A DNA stretch of 64,000 bases. Source: an uncultured Parafilimonas sp. GTDB taxonomy: Bacteria; Bacteroidota; Bacteroidia; Chitinophagales; Chitinophagaceae. Of the stretch, positions 1 to 9,597 are shown one piece after another. The DNA lies in the NCBI GenBank assembly GCA_937892395.1, contig CALAGJ010000146.1:1-64000 (forward strand), read 5' to 3'. A model generated the notes under the pieces. The model was not told the DNA's origin and ran no database searches. It was given only the letters and a program-made list of their open reading frames with translations. Made by a program: the position numbers and the translations under genes. Positions within the stretch are counted from its first letter, which is position 1; each line of letters begins with the position of its first letter.

Positions 1-1
1 A

Positions 2-376
2 GTAGGGATTGCAAGGGCTATTGTACTAAATCCCAAGTATTTATTTTGTGATGAACCTAATAGTGGCCTAGACCCACAAACCTCCGTTATTATTGATAAA
101 CTCATTCAAGATATCACTCATGAATTTAATATAACTACCATTGTTAATACTCATGACATGAATAGTGTAATGGAAATAGGGGATCATATTGTGTATATGT
201 ATCAAGGTAAGAAAGAATGGGAAGGCAATAACAAAGAAATAATTTTTTCTAACAATGAAAGGCTCAATAAATTCATTTTTGCCAGTGAGTTTTTGCAAGA
301 TGCAAAAGACATGCGCATGCTTGAAGCAAAAGGTAAAATTTCTAATGACAGAAATATGGATGAACTATTGAAATAA
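2..376 (+). CDS. ABC transporter ATP-binding protein, C-terminal part (MlaF-like)
   Basis: Partial gene whose 5' part lies before the window. The visible 124 residues carry the end of an ABC nucleotide-binding domain: an ARAI segment after the signature region, a Walker B-like LFCDEPNSGLDP, and the H-loop histidine in VNTHDMNSV. The GLDP wording and the tail after the H-loop resemble MlaF-type ATPases of the outer-membrane phospholipid retrograde system. The MCE and permease partners would lie outside the window, so the substrate is inferred. The protein ends 11 bases before the convergent lipoprotein gene. Confidence 0.8.
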   Translation, partial: VGIARAIVLNPKYLFCDEPNSGLDPQTSVIIDKLIQDITHEFNITTIVNTHDMNSVMEIGDHIVYMYQGKKEWEGNNKEIIFSNNERLNKFIFASEFLQDAKDMRMLEAKGKISNDRNMDELLK

Positions 377-387
377 GCCCATCTGCA

Positions 388-1515
388 TTAGTCGAATCTT
401 TCATTATAAAATTGACTCATCCTATTACTAAAATCATTGAGCAATTGTTTTGTCAGTTCTCTGTACAATTCATCCTGAGATGGAGGATTGTTGTAAGCAC
501 CTCTTACAATTGCCCAATCCGTATCGCTGAGTGCACGGCTATCTCCCTGATAAGTACCTGTTTTATTTTCCCATGAATATTGAGCGCCAAATCTATCAGT
601 AAGCAGCAACCTTCTATCTCCTACATTTGTTATTCTACAATCCATTACAGCCCTGCTGTCTATAATAGATCGCTTTACCGTAACTGTTGCTTTTACGGTT
701 ATCGTTTTTGTTTCATCCGGTTTTGTTTCATCAGGCACTGTTATATTTTTTGATACATCATAACTATAATTATTGCTGTACACCGGGCTTATCCATATAT
801 CATACATGGCAATATCTATGTATTGATCTGCACTTTGATTTCTACCTGTATTATAGTTGTAAAATTTATAAAAGCTATTGCGCCCTGCACTGTTTTGTAA
901 TTGCCAGAGTAAATCGTTTTCAAAAAATCCACCATTAATATTGTAGAAGCCAAAACGTTGGTCTATTGTATTTATGATTACATTAGTGGTAGCCAGATCT
1001 TCTGCTGCTCTAATCCTTGCTTGCACATCTTTATAATCCCTAATATAATCATCTGCACGTGAGAATGAAGTGTATGCCTTTTGCGCATTGCGTTTATCTC
1101 CAAGTGCCAATAGCATATCTCCTTGTGCATAGAAATGGGCAGCCGCATTATCCGCTGCTGCATTTAATTCATCTGTATAATCCACAGGTCTTACTACCCG
1201 CTGTGCACCCGGCGTATTTGAAATGGCTTCATACATTTTTTGTAATTCTATATAGCCTGAGTATGCCTGTTCCAGCGATTCCTCTTTTCCCCTGGCACCA
1301 GACATTTCACGCAGTACTAATGCTTGATATTGATGATATGCCTCCGGCAATAATGAAGATGCAGCACCATGATCCGGATTTTTTTTTAGCTGACTGATAG
1401 CAGAATAAAATGCTTTATCATATTGTCCTTTATTCAATAGCTTTTCAGCGCTTTTACAACCGCTGGTCATGCAAACAAGGCTGAGGAGGGCTATGCAAAA
1501 TTTAATGGGGTTCAT
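388..1515 (-). CDS. exported lipoprotein with TPR-like N-terminal region, function unknown
   Basis: A 375-residue protein that starts with a lipoprotein signal peptide; the lipobox reads MTSGC with the cysteine near residue 20. Residues 22-160 are helical and TPR-like (LLNKGQYDKAFYSAISQL begins the first repeat). The second half is rich in beta-strand-like segments and in Tyr and Asn. It probably sits in the periplasm or on the inner leaflet of the outer membrane. I do not recognise a named family, and neighbours give no functional hint. It is transcribed convergently with the ABC ATPase fragment. Confidence 0.75.
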   Translation of the reverse strand: MNPIKFCIALLSLVCMTSGCKSAEKLLNKGQYDKAFYSAISQLKKNPDHGAASSLLPEAYHQYQALVLREMSGARGKEESLEQAYSGYIELQKMYEAISNTPGAQRVVRPVDYTDELNAAADNAAAHFYAQGDMLLALGDKRNAQKAYTSFSRADDYIRDYKDVQARIRAAEDLATTNVIINTIDQRFGFYNINGGFFENDLLWQLQNSAGRNSFYKFYNYNTGRNQSADQYIDIAMYDIWISPVYSNNYSYDVSKNITVPDETKPDETKTITVKATVTVKRSIIDSRAVMDCRITNVGDRRLLLTDRFGAQYSWENKTGTYQGDSRALSDTDWAIVRGAYNNPPSQDELYRELTKQLLNDFSNRMSQFYNERFD

Positions 1516-1690
1516 GCTTCAAATTTTATTCAATGGACAAAACAAATATGTTGCCTATGACACTTAAGCAGGCAATAAAATAAAAGATAGCAGTGTTAAA
1601 ATATTTTTATGCCATCTAAGCTTGGTCGTATAAAAAAGACAGATTTGCTCCATCAAATATGCCCCATACATTTGCTGAAATTTAAGATAT

Positions 1691-2515
1691 ATGTCTTTAT
1701 CTGTTATATCAGAACTTAACGATAGTGTTGCTTTTATTGCTGCGCAAATGCCCTATAAACCACGTATTGCAGTAATCCTTGGCAGTGGGTTAGGAAATTT
1801 TATAGATGAAATGATTATAGATGTGTCTATACCCTATATCAGTATTCCACATTTTCCTGTAAGTACAGTAGAAGGGCATAGTGGCAAACTTATTTTTGGC
1901 AAACTGGGCAATAAAGAAGTGATGGTCATGGCCGGAAGATTTCATTATTATGAAGGTTATACACCACAGCAAGTTTGCTACCCTGTAAGGGTGATGAAAA
2001 TGCTTGGTGCTGAGGTCTTATTATTATCTAATGCTGCCGGTGGAGTAGGTGAGGGTTTTCAAGTGGGTGATATGATGATTATCGAGGATCATATCAGCTT
2101 CTTTACAAAAAATCCATTGATAGGAAAAAACGAAAATACATTGGGCTCACGCTTTCCTGATATGAGTGCCCCATACAATAAGCAACTTATTGATCTTGCA
2201 AATAGTATTGCCTTGAATCTTGGATTCACATTGAAGAGAGGCGTTTATGTAGGCGTTACCGGCCCTACCTTTGAAACACACGCCGAGTATCGTTTGATAA
2301 AGGCTGTGGGTGGGCATGCAGTGGGTATGAGTACTGTACAAGAAGTAATAGCAGCAGTGCATTGTGGTATGCAGGTTTTTGGCATGAGTGTCATTACAGA
2401 TTTAGGCATTAGAGCAGATAACAATATCATCACCCATGAAGAAGTGCTTCAAGCAGCTAAAGATGCAGAACCAAAGCTGAGCTTGCTTTTCAGAGAAATG
2501 GTAAAAGAAATTTAA
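1691..2515 (+). CDS. punA: purine nucleoside phosphorylase (class I, inosine/guanosine type)
   Basis: A 274-residue protein of normal length for trimeric PNP. It phosphorolyses purine (deoxy)ribonucleosides to the free base and ribose-1-phosphate in the cytoplasm, as part of purine salvage. Family motifs are visible in order: ILGSGLGNF, VEGHSGKL, GRFHYYEGY, LSNAAGG, the conserved GPTFETHAEYR purine/phosphate site, VGMSTVQE and VITD near the end. The ATG at 1691 lies just before the conserved N-terminus. The stop codon is three bases from the stop of the convergent carboxypeptidase gene, so the two transcripts must share or overlap their ends. Confidence 0.93.
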   Translation: MSLSVISELNDSVAFIAAQMPYKPRIAVILGSGLGNFIDEMIIDVSIPYISIPHFPVSTVEGHSGKLIFGKLGNKEVMVMAGRFHYYEGYTPQQVCYPVRVMKMLGAEVLLLSNAAGGVGEGFQVGDMMIIEDHISFFTKNPLIGKNENTLGSRFPDMSAPYNKQLIDLANSIALNLGFTLKRGVYVGVTGPTFETHAEYRLIKAVGGHAVGMSTVQEVIAAVHCGMQVFGMSVITDLGIRADNNIITHEEVLQAAKDAEPKLSLLFREMVKEI

Positions 2516-2518
2516 GCC

Positions 2519-3892
2519 TTATTCTAATGCAGGTGCACCATATACTGGCACCGGTGATTTAATGTTGTGTATATTTTTTGGTACACTAAGTGCAAACAAG
2601 GCCAGCCTCATATTGAGTAAAACCTGTTCCTGACATAAAGGGATAATTTTAGACCTGGAGGGCCAGAAACTATTCCCACCAATTTCGTTAGTAAATGAGT
2701 AGCATTTTGGTTTTGAAGTTTCATCGCCATACATCCAATCAGGCGTTGTACCACTTGCCAAATAGCCCAAACTTCCTGCTCCATGTTCTACACTATAATT
2801 ATTGCAAGCAGTGAGGCTATCGCCGGCTCTTTTCATTAGCACAGCATCTGCACAATTTGCATTGGTATAATCAAATGGATAAAATAATATTTCAGCATAG
2901 CTGTGATGATGCATGCTGGTTGTAAACTTTTTATCTATAGAGAGTTGTTTTATTAATTGAGATTCAGCTTCTGAAAATGCTGCAGGACCTCTGTAGGTAT
3001 CGCTATTTGCATTCCCGGATGAACCACTATTTAGCCCCCATTGAAAACCATAATTTCTATTCAAATCAACACCATTGGTTACTACGCCTTGCTTCCTCCT
3101 GTTTTTGCGCCACATGCCGCCACCATTGGGGTTGGTGGTTTCATTATAAATATATCCATCAGGATTTACACATGGCACAAAATACAATTCACAATTATTG
3201 ATGATGCGTTTAGCATCTGCATTGGTACCATAATTTTCAAGGATATACTCCATGAAATAAATGAGGTTGATAAGGCTCATAGCTTCCCGGGCATGATGCA
3301 CACCCGTATATAAAACTTTGGGTTCATTTGCTTCATTTGATGATACTTTATCTGAAATTTTTACATAGTACAAAGGACGACCCTCCCATGTTTTTGTAGT
3401 ATTGCTAATGGGTATTTTTTCACTGCATAAAGCAGGATATTTTGCATGCATACTATCTAAAGCTGCAAGCATTTCTTCATACTTTAAATAACCACCCATA
3501 GTGCCTAATTCAAATAGATTGGGTACTGGAAAATTGCAATTTACAGATGCATCGGCTGCCTCCAATTTTGGGTTTGGATGCTGCTTTATATCCAAAGCAT
3601 TTCTTTGTTGAAATTCGAGTGTAGCATCATCATTGACTACAACAAAAGATATACCTGCCTGCTCCAATTTTTTTCTTTCATAAGCACTGAAAACACTTGT
3701 AAACTGATTGTCTTTGCTGCGTTCGCCTTCATCTATATAAACACCCGCAGCCTGCATTTTTGATAGTATGGCTGGTGTAATTTTAATGCGAAGAATACTG
3801 TATTTGTGCTCATCTTTTTGCTGAGCATGAGTTGATAATGCAAATAGCAATGACAAAAGAATAATAGAAAATCCTGGTGCAAATTTTTTCAT
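2519..3892 (-). CDS. secreted zinc carboxypeptidase (peptidase M14)
   Basis: A 457-residue exported metallocarboxypeptidase with a signal peptide (residues 1-23, ending THAQQ). After a propeptide-like N-terminal region the M14 catalytic domain runs from about residue 130. The zinc ligands are visible as HARE (His200, Glu203) and a later histidine in SMHHHSY (about 329); the catalytic glutamate is in FTNEIGG (Glu403). It trims C-terminal residues from peptides in the periplasm or outside the cell. There is no sorting domain at the C-terminus, which ends soon after the catalytic domain. Confidence 0.9.
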   Translation of the reverse strand: MKKFAPGFSIILLSLLFALSTHAQQKDEHKYSILRIKITPAILSKMQAAGVYIDEGERSKDNQFTSVFSAYERKKLEQAGISFVVVNDDATLEFQQRNALDIKQHPNPKLEAADASVNCNFPVPNLFELGTMGGYLKYEEMLAALDSMHAKYPALCSEKIPISNTTKTWEGRPLYYVKISDKVSSNEANEPKVLYTGVHHAREAMSLINLIYFMEYILENYGTNADAKRIINNCELYFVPCVNPDGYIYNETTNPNGGGMWRKNRRKQGVVTNGVDLNRNYGFQWGLNSGSSGNANSDTYRGPAAFSEAESQLIKQLSIDKKFTTSMHHHSYAEILFYPFDYTNANCADAVLMKRAGDSLTACNNYSVEHGAGSLGYLASGTTPDWMYGDETSKPKCYSFTNEIGGNSFWPSRSKIIPLCQEQVLLNMRLALFALSVPKNIHNIKSPVPVYGAPALE

Positions 3893-4057
3893 GGAGGCAA
3901 GATAGATGGTATATATTAGTTAAACTATAACAAATTTATATTTTACACTAAAATGATTAAAAGGAATGGGAAATGCTGATTTATTTTGAGTATTCCCATC
4001 CCAGTTTTCAATTGAGCAAAAATTATTGTTGGTATATTCTCTAATCGAGAAATGCTA

Positions 4058-4774
4058 TTACAGTTGGATCAACTTGCCACTGCCACTTATATTTTTTGTA
4101 ATGGTAGGATTACCAGCATAATAAACTTTGCCACTTCCGCTAATTTTTACATCTAAGGTGTTTGATGCATATACCCTGCAATCACCCGAGCCACTAGTAG
4201 TTGTTTTTACATGCTCACACAGCACATTTTCAATATCAGCATTCCCACTACCACTAATGGTTATGTCAGCATTTGTACTATTGCCCCCATTTACTTCCAG
4301 CTTTCCACTGCCACTTATTCTTGCATCTATATCATTTGTTTCTATTGACGCAATTGCTATTTTACCACTACCACTTATATTGAAATCACTATTGAGTACA
4401 TGCAGCATATTACTTGAAAAAATATTTCCACTGCCACTTATTGTAAAGTCGCTTACGGCTGGAGCAGATATATTTATTGTAATAGCGTCATATGAAATAA
4501 TCTTAGTATCCCAAGGTAAACGAATTATTAATTTCCCATCATTCACATCTGTACTTATTTCATTTAATATATTTTGCTGCGCAATAATTTCCATAGAAAA
4601 AGTGTCGGCTTCTGTATAATGTATTGTTGCATTCAATTGTAAATCTATGGCAGTATAATTACTTACATTTCTTTGCTCAGTTACCTGTGGTCCACTGCCG
4701 TTTATTACATCCTTGATACATGCATTTAAACTTAGTGCAAGAACAACTGCTGATATTATTATTTTCATTTTCAT
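4058..4774 (-). CDS. DUF2807 (head GIN domain) lipoprotein
   Basis: A 238-residue lipoprotein (lipobox LSLNAC, Cys19). The body is a regular beta-solenoid marked by at least seven repeats of ISGSG or TSGSG (residues about 110-235), the hallmark of the DUF2807/'head GIN' family common in Bacteroidota. The family's function is not known. It lies 18 bases downstream of the TonB-dependent receptor and on the same strand, so they are probably co-transcribed and the lipoprotein may act at the same membrane. The repeats run right up to the C-terminus. Confidence 0.88.
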   Translation of the reverse strand: MKMKIIISAVVLALSLNACIKDVINGSGPQVTEQRNVSNYTAIDLQLNATIHYTEADTFSMEIIAQQNILNEISTDVNDGKLIIRLPWDTKIISYDAITINISAPAVSDFTISGSGNIFSSNMLHVLNSDFNISGSGKIAIASIETNDIDARISGSGKLEVNGGNSTNADITISGSGNADIENVLCEHVKTTTSGSGDCRVYASNTLDVKISGSGKVYYAGNPTITKNISGSGKLIQL

Positions 4775-4792
4775 CTTATCTATTTTTTAATT

Positions 4793-7132
4793 TTAAAATT
4801 CAATTTTATAATTTAGAATGGGTATAATACCTGTTTGATAATTTGTAACCAACCCACCTTTTGTAACATCGTAATATCTACTATAAATATTTTGTCGGTT
4901 GGTGGCATTTTGTAAGTCCAACGATAAAGTACTTGTAAAATTTTTACGATTCCACTTCATACTAATACGAATATCAGAGCGGAAGTAAGTAGGATTTTGA
5001 AGACTATATGCTTCTTTTTCCAAATATACAGTATATCCCAAAGCCTTTGATTGTACTTCATCAATTGGTGTATATCTATATCCACCTGTATATAACACCC
5101 TAAAATTTAAACCCAATGTTCTTCTGCCTTCGGCAAATACAAACTCTTTCCCTGCCACTATATTGCTGATGAAGTTTCCATTAAATCTTGTATTGCGCTC
5201 TACGCCATCACTTGCGGTATATTTACTTTGATAGAGTGCATTACTCCACATAAAATAATAGTGCTTGTCTAAATATTTTTCTAAGGATATTTCCAATCCA
5301 TAGTTTCTTCCTTTGCCCTTATTTATTAGTGGGTCATTGATATATGAATTCTGTATGTTTAGTGTTGAAATAGTATTAGAGTCACTTGTGCTTACAGGTA
5401 CATTGTACAGCTGCTGATAATATAATTCTGTTTTTAATCGTAAATTTTTACTCATTGCATAGCTATAGCTGAATACATAGTGCGCAGCTTTTGTAAAGTC
5501 TAAGTTTTTATTTGGCATAGACGTATTGCCATTGTCATCTTTTTGTTCAGTAAAATAAACACCCCATCCCTGCAGCTGGCTGTGCATACCAATGCCTGCA
5601 GCAATGCTATGTTTTGGACTCACATCCCACTTTGCAGAAAAGCGTGGCTCTATACTTTGTGTATTATTATACAATAGTTTGAGATAATGAATGCCTGAGT
5701 TAAAACTCAGTTTATCAGTTAATCTAAGCTGCCAGTTTGCATAAGTTTGTATTGTAGTAGCATCGCTTTTTATATTATTTGTAACCGTAAGTGGGCTGGC
5801 ATTATTCTCTTTGGATGCTTCAAAGAATGTAAAATCTGCCATATTCAAAATCACACCTGCTCTTATGCTATTTTTTCTATTGATGCGGTAGTTGTAAGTA
5901 CTACTTACTGTAAATTTTTCAGTGTTATTCAATCCGTCAAATGATGGTGTTTTTGATTGATCATCTTCTAAAAAATTTTCCTTATAAAATAGTTTTGAGT
6001 AGGAATATCCTATAGCTGTATTCAGTTTGCTATTTCTGCCAGTATTGATGCTATGTGTTATCCCGTTAAAATAAGTATTGGATATAAAATTTGCAGTATA
6101 TCTATCGCCATCATTTTTCCATAAACTACTGTCAGCTTCTGCATCATAACCTTGATCACTTTTGCCATTGAACCCAAATACAGTAAAGGTTCCGGCTCGG
6201 CCAGCCGGCAGAAATATATTGTAAGAAAGATCTTGAAAGTTTGTGGTACCACTGCCCACATTCACGCCCACTTTATCTAATAATGAAAGTGTGGAATAGC
6301 GATAGTTAACCAAATATGAACCCTTGTAATTTTTGCTTATCGGTCCTTCAATGGCCCCATTCAAACCAAGCACACCTGCTTGTAATGTTATTTCTCTTTT
6401 TTCATTATTTCCTTTTCTCAGTTTCAAATCAAATACACCACTCAGTGCATTGCCATATTCAGCCGCAAAAGCACCGGTTACAAAATCTGAATTGGATAGC
6501 AATTGTGCACTCAGTATTGATATGCCGCCACCACTACTACCCTGCGATACAAAGTGATTGGGGTTGGGTATATCTATCCCCTCCATACGCCATAGCATAC
6601 CATTCGGTGAATTGCCCCTTATTACAATATTGTTGTTGCCATCATCCGCAGCTGCCACACCCGCATAGTTGGTAGCCATACGAAGTGGATCATTTACTGC
6701 CGCAGCATATCGTTGCGTTTCCTCTACAGTAAATGCACGTGCACTTACCACACTCAATTCGTTGATGGGCTTATTTTTTTTGCTTGTGCTTTTTACTACT
6801 ACATCTTCCTGTACATGAATGGACTCTTGCATGAAAATGGTTAGCACTACTTCTTTACCTGCATCCACCACCACATTTGGAATAACATTATCCTTATATC
6901 CTGTACTAAAAATCAGAAGGGTAATATTGCCTACACTTACATTATCCATTCTAAAATAGCCTGCCGAATCTGCAACCACGGCTTTTTCAGACCCAGCTAT
7001 ACGAACAGTGGCTCCTGCCACGGGTTGATGCAAAATTTGATCTGCAATTGTGCCCCTGATTGTTTGTGAAAACTGTGCGTTTAGTATCATTACTACAAAG
7101 CAGCAAGTCATTACTAAAAGGTATTTTTTCAT
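4793..7132 (-). CDS. TonB-dependent outer-membrane receptor with carboxypeptidase-regulatory N-domain
   Basis: A 779-residue outer-membrane receptor. A signal peptide (1-20) is followed by a CarboxypepD_reg-like beta-sandwich (about 25-110, beginning IRGTIADQ), a plug domain with VIRGNSPNGMLWRMEGIDIPNP and FAAEYGNALSGVFDLKLR, and a 22-strand-type barrel that ends in an aromatic-rich YKIEF terminus. It would use TonB energy to import a ligand. No SusD partner is present, so a glycan role is not favoured; iron chelates, vitamins or peptides remain possible. First gene of a pair with the DUF2807 lipoprotein. Confidence 0.9.
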   Translation of the reverse strand: MKKYLLVMTCCFVVMILNAQFSQTIRGTIADQILHQPVAGATVRIAGSEKAVVADSAGYFRMDNVSVGNITLLIFSTGYKDNVIPNVVVDAGKEVVLTIFMQESIHVQEDVVVKSTSKKNKPINELSVVSARAFTVEETQRYAAAVNDPLRMATNYAGVAAADDGNNNIVIRGNSPNGMLWRMEGIDIPNPNHFVSQGSSGGGISILSAQLLSNSDFVTGAFAAEYGNALSGVFDLKLRKGNNEKREITLQAGVLGLNGAIEGPISKNYKGSYLVNYRYSTLSLLDKVGVNVGSGTTNFQDLSYNIFLPAGRAGTFTVFGFNGKSDQGYDAEADSSLWKNDGDRYTANFISNTYFNGITHSINTGRNSKLNTAIGYSYSKLFYKENFLEDDQSKTPSFDGLNNTEKFTVSSTYNYRINRKNSIRAGVILNMADFTFFEASKENNASPLTVTNNIKSDATTIQTYANWQLRLTDKLSFNSGIHYLKLLYNNTQSIEPRFSAKWDVSPKHSIAAGIGMHSQLQGWGVYFTEQKDDNGNTSMPNKNLDFTKAAHYVFSYSYAMSKNLRLKTELYYQQLYNVPVSTSDSNTISTLNIQNSYINDPLINKGKGRNYGLEISLEKYLDKHYYFMWSNALYQSKYTASDGVERNTRFNGNFISNIVAGKEFVFAEGRRTLGLNFRVLYTGGYRYTPIDEVQSKALGYTVYLEKEAYSLQNPTYFRSDIRISMKWNRKNFTSTLSLDLQNATNRQNIYSRYYDVTKGGLVTNYQTGIIPILNYKIEF

Positions 7133-7220
7133 TTTTGTTTTACATAAGACAGCATATGAATCTTATACCCCTACTTGGTTTAAAAAATTAATACAATAAA
7201 GGAGTAGTATTCTTTTTTTT

Positions 7221-7247
7221 CGCCCTACGGGCAATGATTAGCCTTGT
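7221..7247. repeat. short GC-rich hairpin of the cgccctacgggc type
   Basis: GC-rich inverted repeat (CGCCC TAC GGGC) in an otherwise AT-rich intergenic region. The same core followed by AATG recurs at 33678, and a related element is at 43412, so it looks like a dispersed REP-like repeat rather than a terminator; no T-run follows on the plus strand. Confidence 0.5.
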
Positions 7248-7347
7248 GCCAATTTATTTTGATAGGTTTGATGACTTATGGGAAATGAATTCTGTAGAAA
7301 GTCTCTTGAGCATCAATTGCCAATAAATGCGTTACTTTTTTGTAGTT

Positions 7348-7956
7348 CTACCAAAGCTTGCGACCAATCAAAAGTGCTACCAAATAAACCGGAAGACAAA
7401 TAAGCCCATAGTATCCACTATAATATTTTCGTTCAACGAAAATTGTAAATAGTTCCATTTTCGATGCGTTTATATTATTTGATATTTCCTTTTTCATTTG
7501 AAGTATTTCTTTGGTTCTAATGTTTTTTGAAATTAAAAAAGCTATAAAGCCGGGAATAAAAACGAGTAGAAAAATGAATATCAAATCAAGCATATTTAAT
7601 GGAATTGTATTTGGAGTAATACATGCACAAAAAATACTCCAGCATATCCAAAAGCAAGACCAAATAATTGCATTAATGATACATGCGTTTTTTGTAGCCT
7701 CAGTTTCCGCTTCCCAAAAATCAAGCGTTCGATAATAGATGGCACCAGTTAATAGTATGATTATAATGATACCGATCAAAAAATATATAAAATGAACGCC
7801 ATGCTGCAACAACAAAACCCTTACATCCGGAACTTTATTTAATGCTATATCGAATAAATAGCACAAAAAAATACCTACAGAAAGTAATGTTATATATCCA
7901 AAAAATCTCCGTTCAAATTCATGATCTGTGTCTTTAAAATTTTGCCATAACGACAT
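7348..7956 (-). CDS. small multi-pass inner-membrane protein, function unknown
   Basis: A 202-residue protein with about five hydrophobic segments: near residues 20-37, 52-75, 90-108, 122-143 and 180-200. The soluble stretch between the last two segments (about 145-178) is Lys/Glu/Asn-rich. It has no signal peptide and no motif I recognise. The gene is isolated, with about 130-215 bases of non-coding DNA on each side, and its low GC matches its neighbours. It could be a species-level orphan. Confidence 0.65.
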   Translation of the reverse strand: MSLWQNFKDTDHEFERRFFGYITLLSVGIFLCYLFDIALNKVPDVRVLLLQHGVHFIYFLIGIIIIILLTGAIYYRTLDFWEAETEATKNACIINAIIWSCFWICWSIFCACITPNTIPLNMLDLIFIFLLVFIPGFIAFLISKNIRTKEILQMKKEISNNINASKMELFTIFVERKYYSGYYGLICLPVYLVALLIGRKLW

Positions 7957-8092
7957 GATCTAAATTTTAATTTTGCCCATTCAACAAACATTTCTAATCA
8001 ATATCAATCATTCGCCGAAGGCGTAAAAATAAAAAAATTACTCCACAAATCTATAACATCATCCTTTAATGAAAATGGGCAAATGATTTAAT

Positions 8093-9541
8093 TCATTCAC
8101 CCATTTCTTCTTCTTTACCTTTTCGCCATATTTTATGTTTGGCACCATCCATCTTTACAATTTTTGGCGTAAACTTTCCCACCACATCTACCAATGCTTG
8201 CTGACTTTTCATAACTTCATGAATGTCCTTATAAGCAAATGGAGATTCATCTAAACCACCACCCAACAGTTTAACTCCATGCTTTTTTAATTCATCTTTA
8301 AATTGCTTGTCCGTCACAGATTGGATTGCTCTTGTACGACTCATTTTTCTTCCTGCACCATGCGCTGCTGAGTTTAAAGAAGCTTCCATACCCTTTCCTT
8401 TTACAATAAAGCCGGGTGCAGTCATACTACCAGGTATGATGCCCAGCACATCTTTACCTGCAGGCGTAGCACCTTTTCTGTGTACGATTACTTCCATTTT
8501 ATTCCATTTTTCCTTCCATGCAAAGTTGTGATGATTCTCCACCCTTGTTATGGGTTTTCTTCCTAACTGCTTTACAATTTTTTCATGAATAATATGGTGA
8601 CATGCACTGGCATAATCTCCTGCAAGGTTCATAGCATTCCAATATTCTATTCCTGCATCTTCATCCAACGATAACCATGCAAGGTTTTTTGCATCCTGCG
8701 GCAATTGTCTTTTACTGATAGCTATCTTAGTATAATGATTGGCAATATTTGCTCCAAGTGCCCTTGAGCCGGAGTGTGTTAATAAACCAATATAAGTACC
8801 GGCTTCCACACCAAGTATGTGATCCTGCTCTGCAATTTCCACAGCACCAAATTCTACAAAATGATTTCCACTTCCTGAAGAACCCAGTTGCTTCCACGCC
8901 CTGCTATGCAAGCTTTTGAGTAAAGGGAGTTGATAAAATAATGCATGCTCCATCACTTCATGATTGGCTGCCACATCAAACTGACCGCCACTTCCAAACA
9001 ACGATGCTTCATTTATTTCTCTTGCAAAATAAGATTCTTTTTGAATCAATTCTTTTGGATCAATATCAAATATACTAAGACACATTCTGCATCCTATATC
9101 TACACCTACACCATAAGGTATAACTGCATTTTCTGTAGCCAGCACACCACCAATTGGCAATCCATAGCCACTATGCGCATCGGGCATTAAAGCACCTGCT
9201 ACACTTATAGGAAGCTTTGCTGCTATATGCATTTGATGCATTGCTCCTTCATCAATATAATCTTGGCCAAAAACATTAAAATCAATACCCTTTTCATTTT
9301 GTAGAATGCTTATGGCTTCTGATTCAGATGCAGGCATTAGTTTCTCGGCAATTGGTTTCAATATTTCATCCTTCAAATACTTCTCTGGTGCATCCATTAT
9401 TAATTGTAGCAAATCAAATGCTGCTTCCTTTGTATGGTGTTTATAATGTTGTTCCATAACCCTCATGGCCACACTGATTACAGGGCCTTCTGGTAGGCCG
9501 ATGGCCCTTAATTCTTTTCCTGATATTTTTAATTTACTCAT
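8093..9541 (-). CDS. rtcB: RNA-splicing/repair ligase RtcB
   Basis: A 482-residue GTP- and Mn-dependent RNA ligase that joins 2',3'-cyclic-phosphate or 3'-phosphate ends to 5'-OH ends. Visible hallmarks are VDIGCR (Asp148, Cys151, metal site), GSGNHFVE (His227), THSGSR (His256), ENHHNFAW (His337/338) and the guanylated histidine in AHGAGRKMSR (His394). All catalytic residues are present. I chose the ATG at 9541 because MSKLKISGKEL is the conserved start; the longer frame to 9586 adds 15 unconserved residues. It is the last gene of the minus-strand island after the slipin (56-base gap). No RtcA cyclase or RtcR regulator is nearby, so control must differ from the enterobacterial operon. Confidence 0.96.
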   Translation of the reverse strand: MSKLKISGKELRAIGLPEGPVISVAMRVMEQHYKHHTKEAAFDLLQLIMDAPEKYLKDEILKPIAEKLMPASESEAISILQNEKGIDFNVFGQDYIDEGAMHQMHIAAKLPISVAGALMPDAHSGYGLPIGGVLATENAVIPYGVGVDIGCRMCLSIFDIDPKELIQKESYFAREINEASLFGSGGQFDVAANHEVMEHALFYQLPLLKSLHSRAWKQLGSSGSGNHFVEFGAVEIAEQDHILGVEAGTYIGLLTHSGSRALGANIANHYTKIAISKRQLPQDAKNLAWLSLDEDAGIEYWNAMNLAGDYASACHHIIHEKIVKQLGRKPITRVENHHNFAWKEKWNKMEVIVHRKGATPAGKDVLGIIPGSMTAPGFIVKGKGMEASLNSAAHGAGRKMSRTRAIQSVTDKQFKDELKKHGVKLLGGGLDESPFAYKDIHEVMKSQQALVDVVGKFTPKIVKMDGAKHKIWRKGKEEEMGE

Positions 9542-9597
9542 GTTATTTTTTTTGGTTTTTAAAAACATCCGGCACACAAGTAGCACCGGATGTTGTT

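Noticed and set aside
4058..4774. Tandem DNA repeat in the DUF2807 gene
   Set aside because: The repeated ISGSG motif is the protein fold's own periodicity; the DNA between copies is not repeated.
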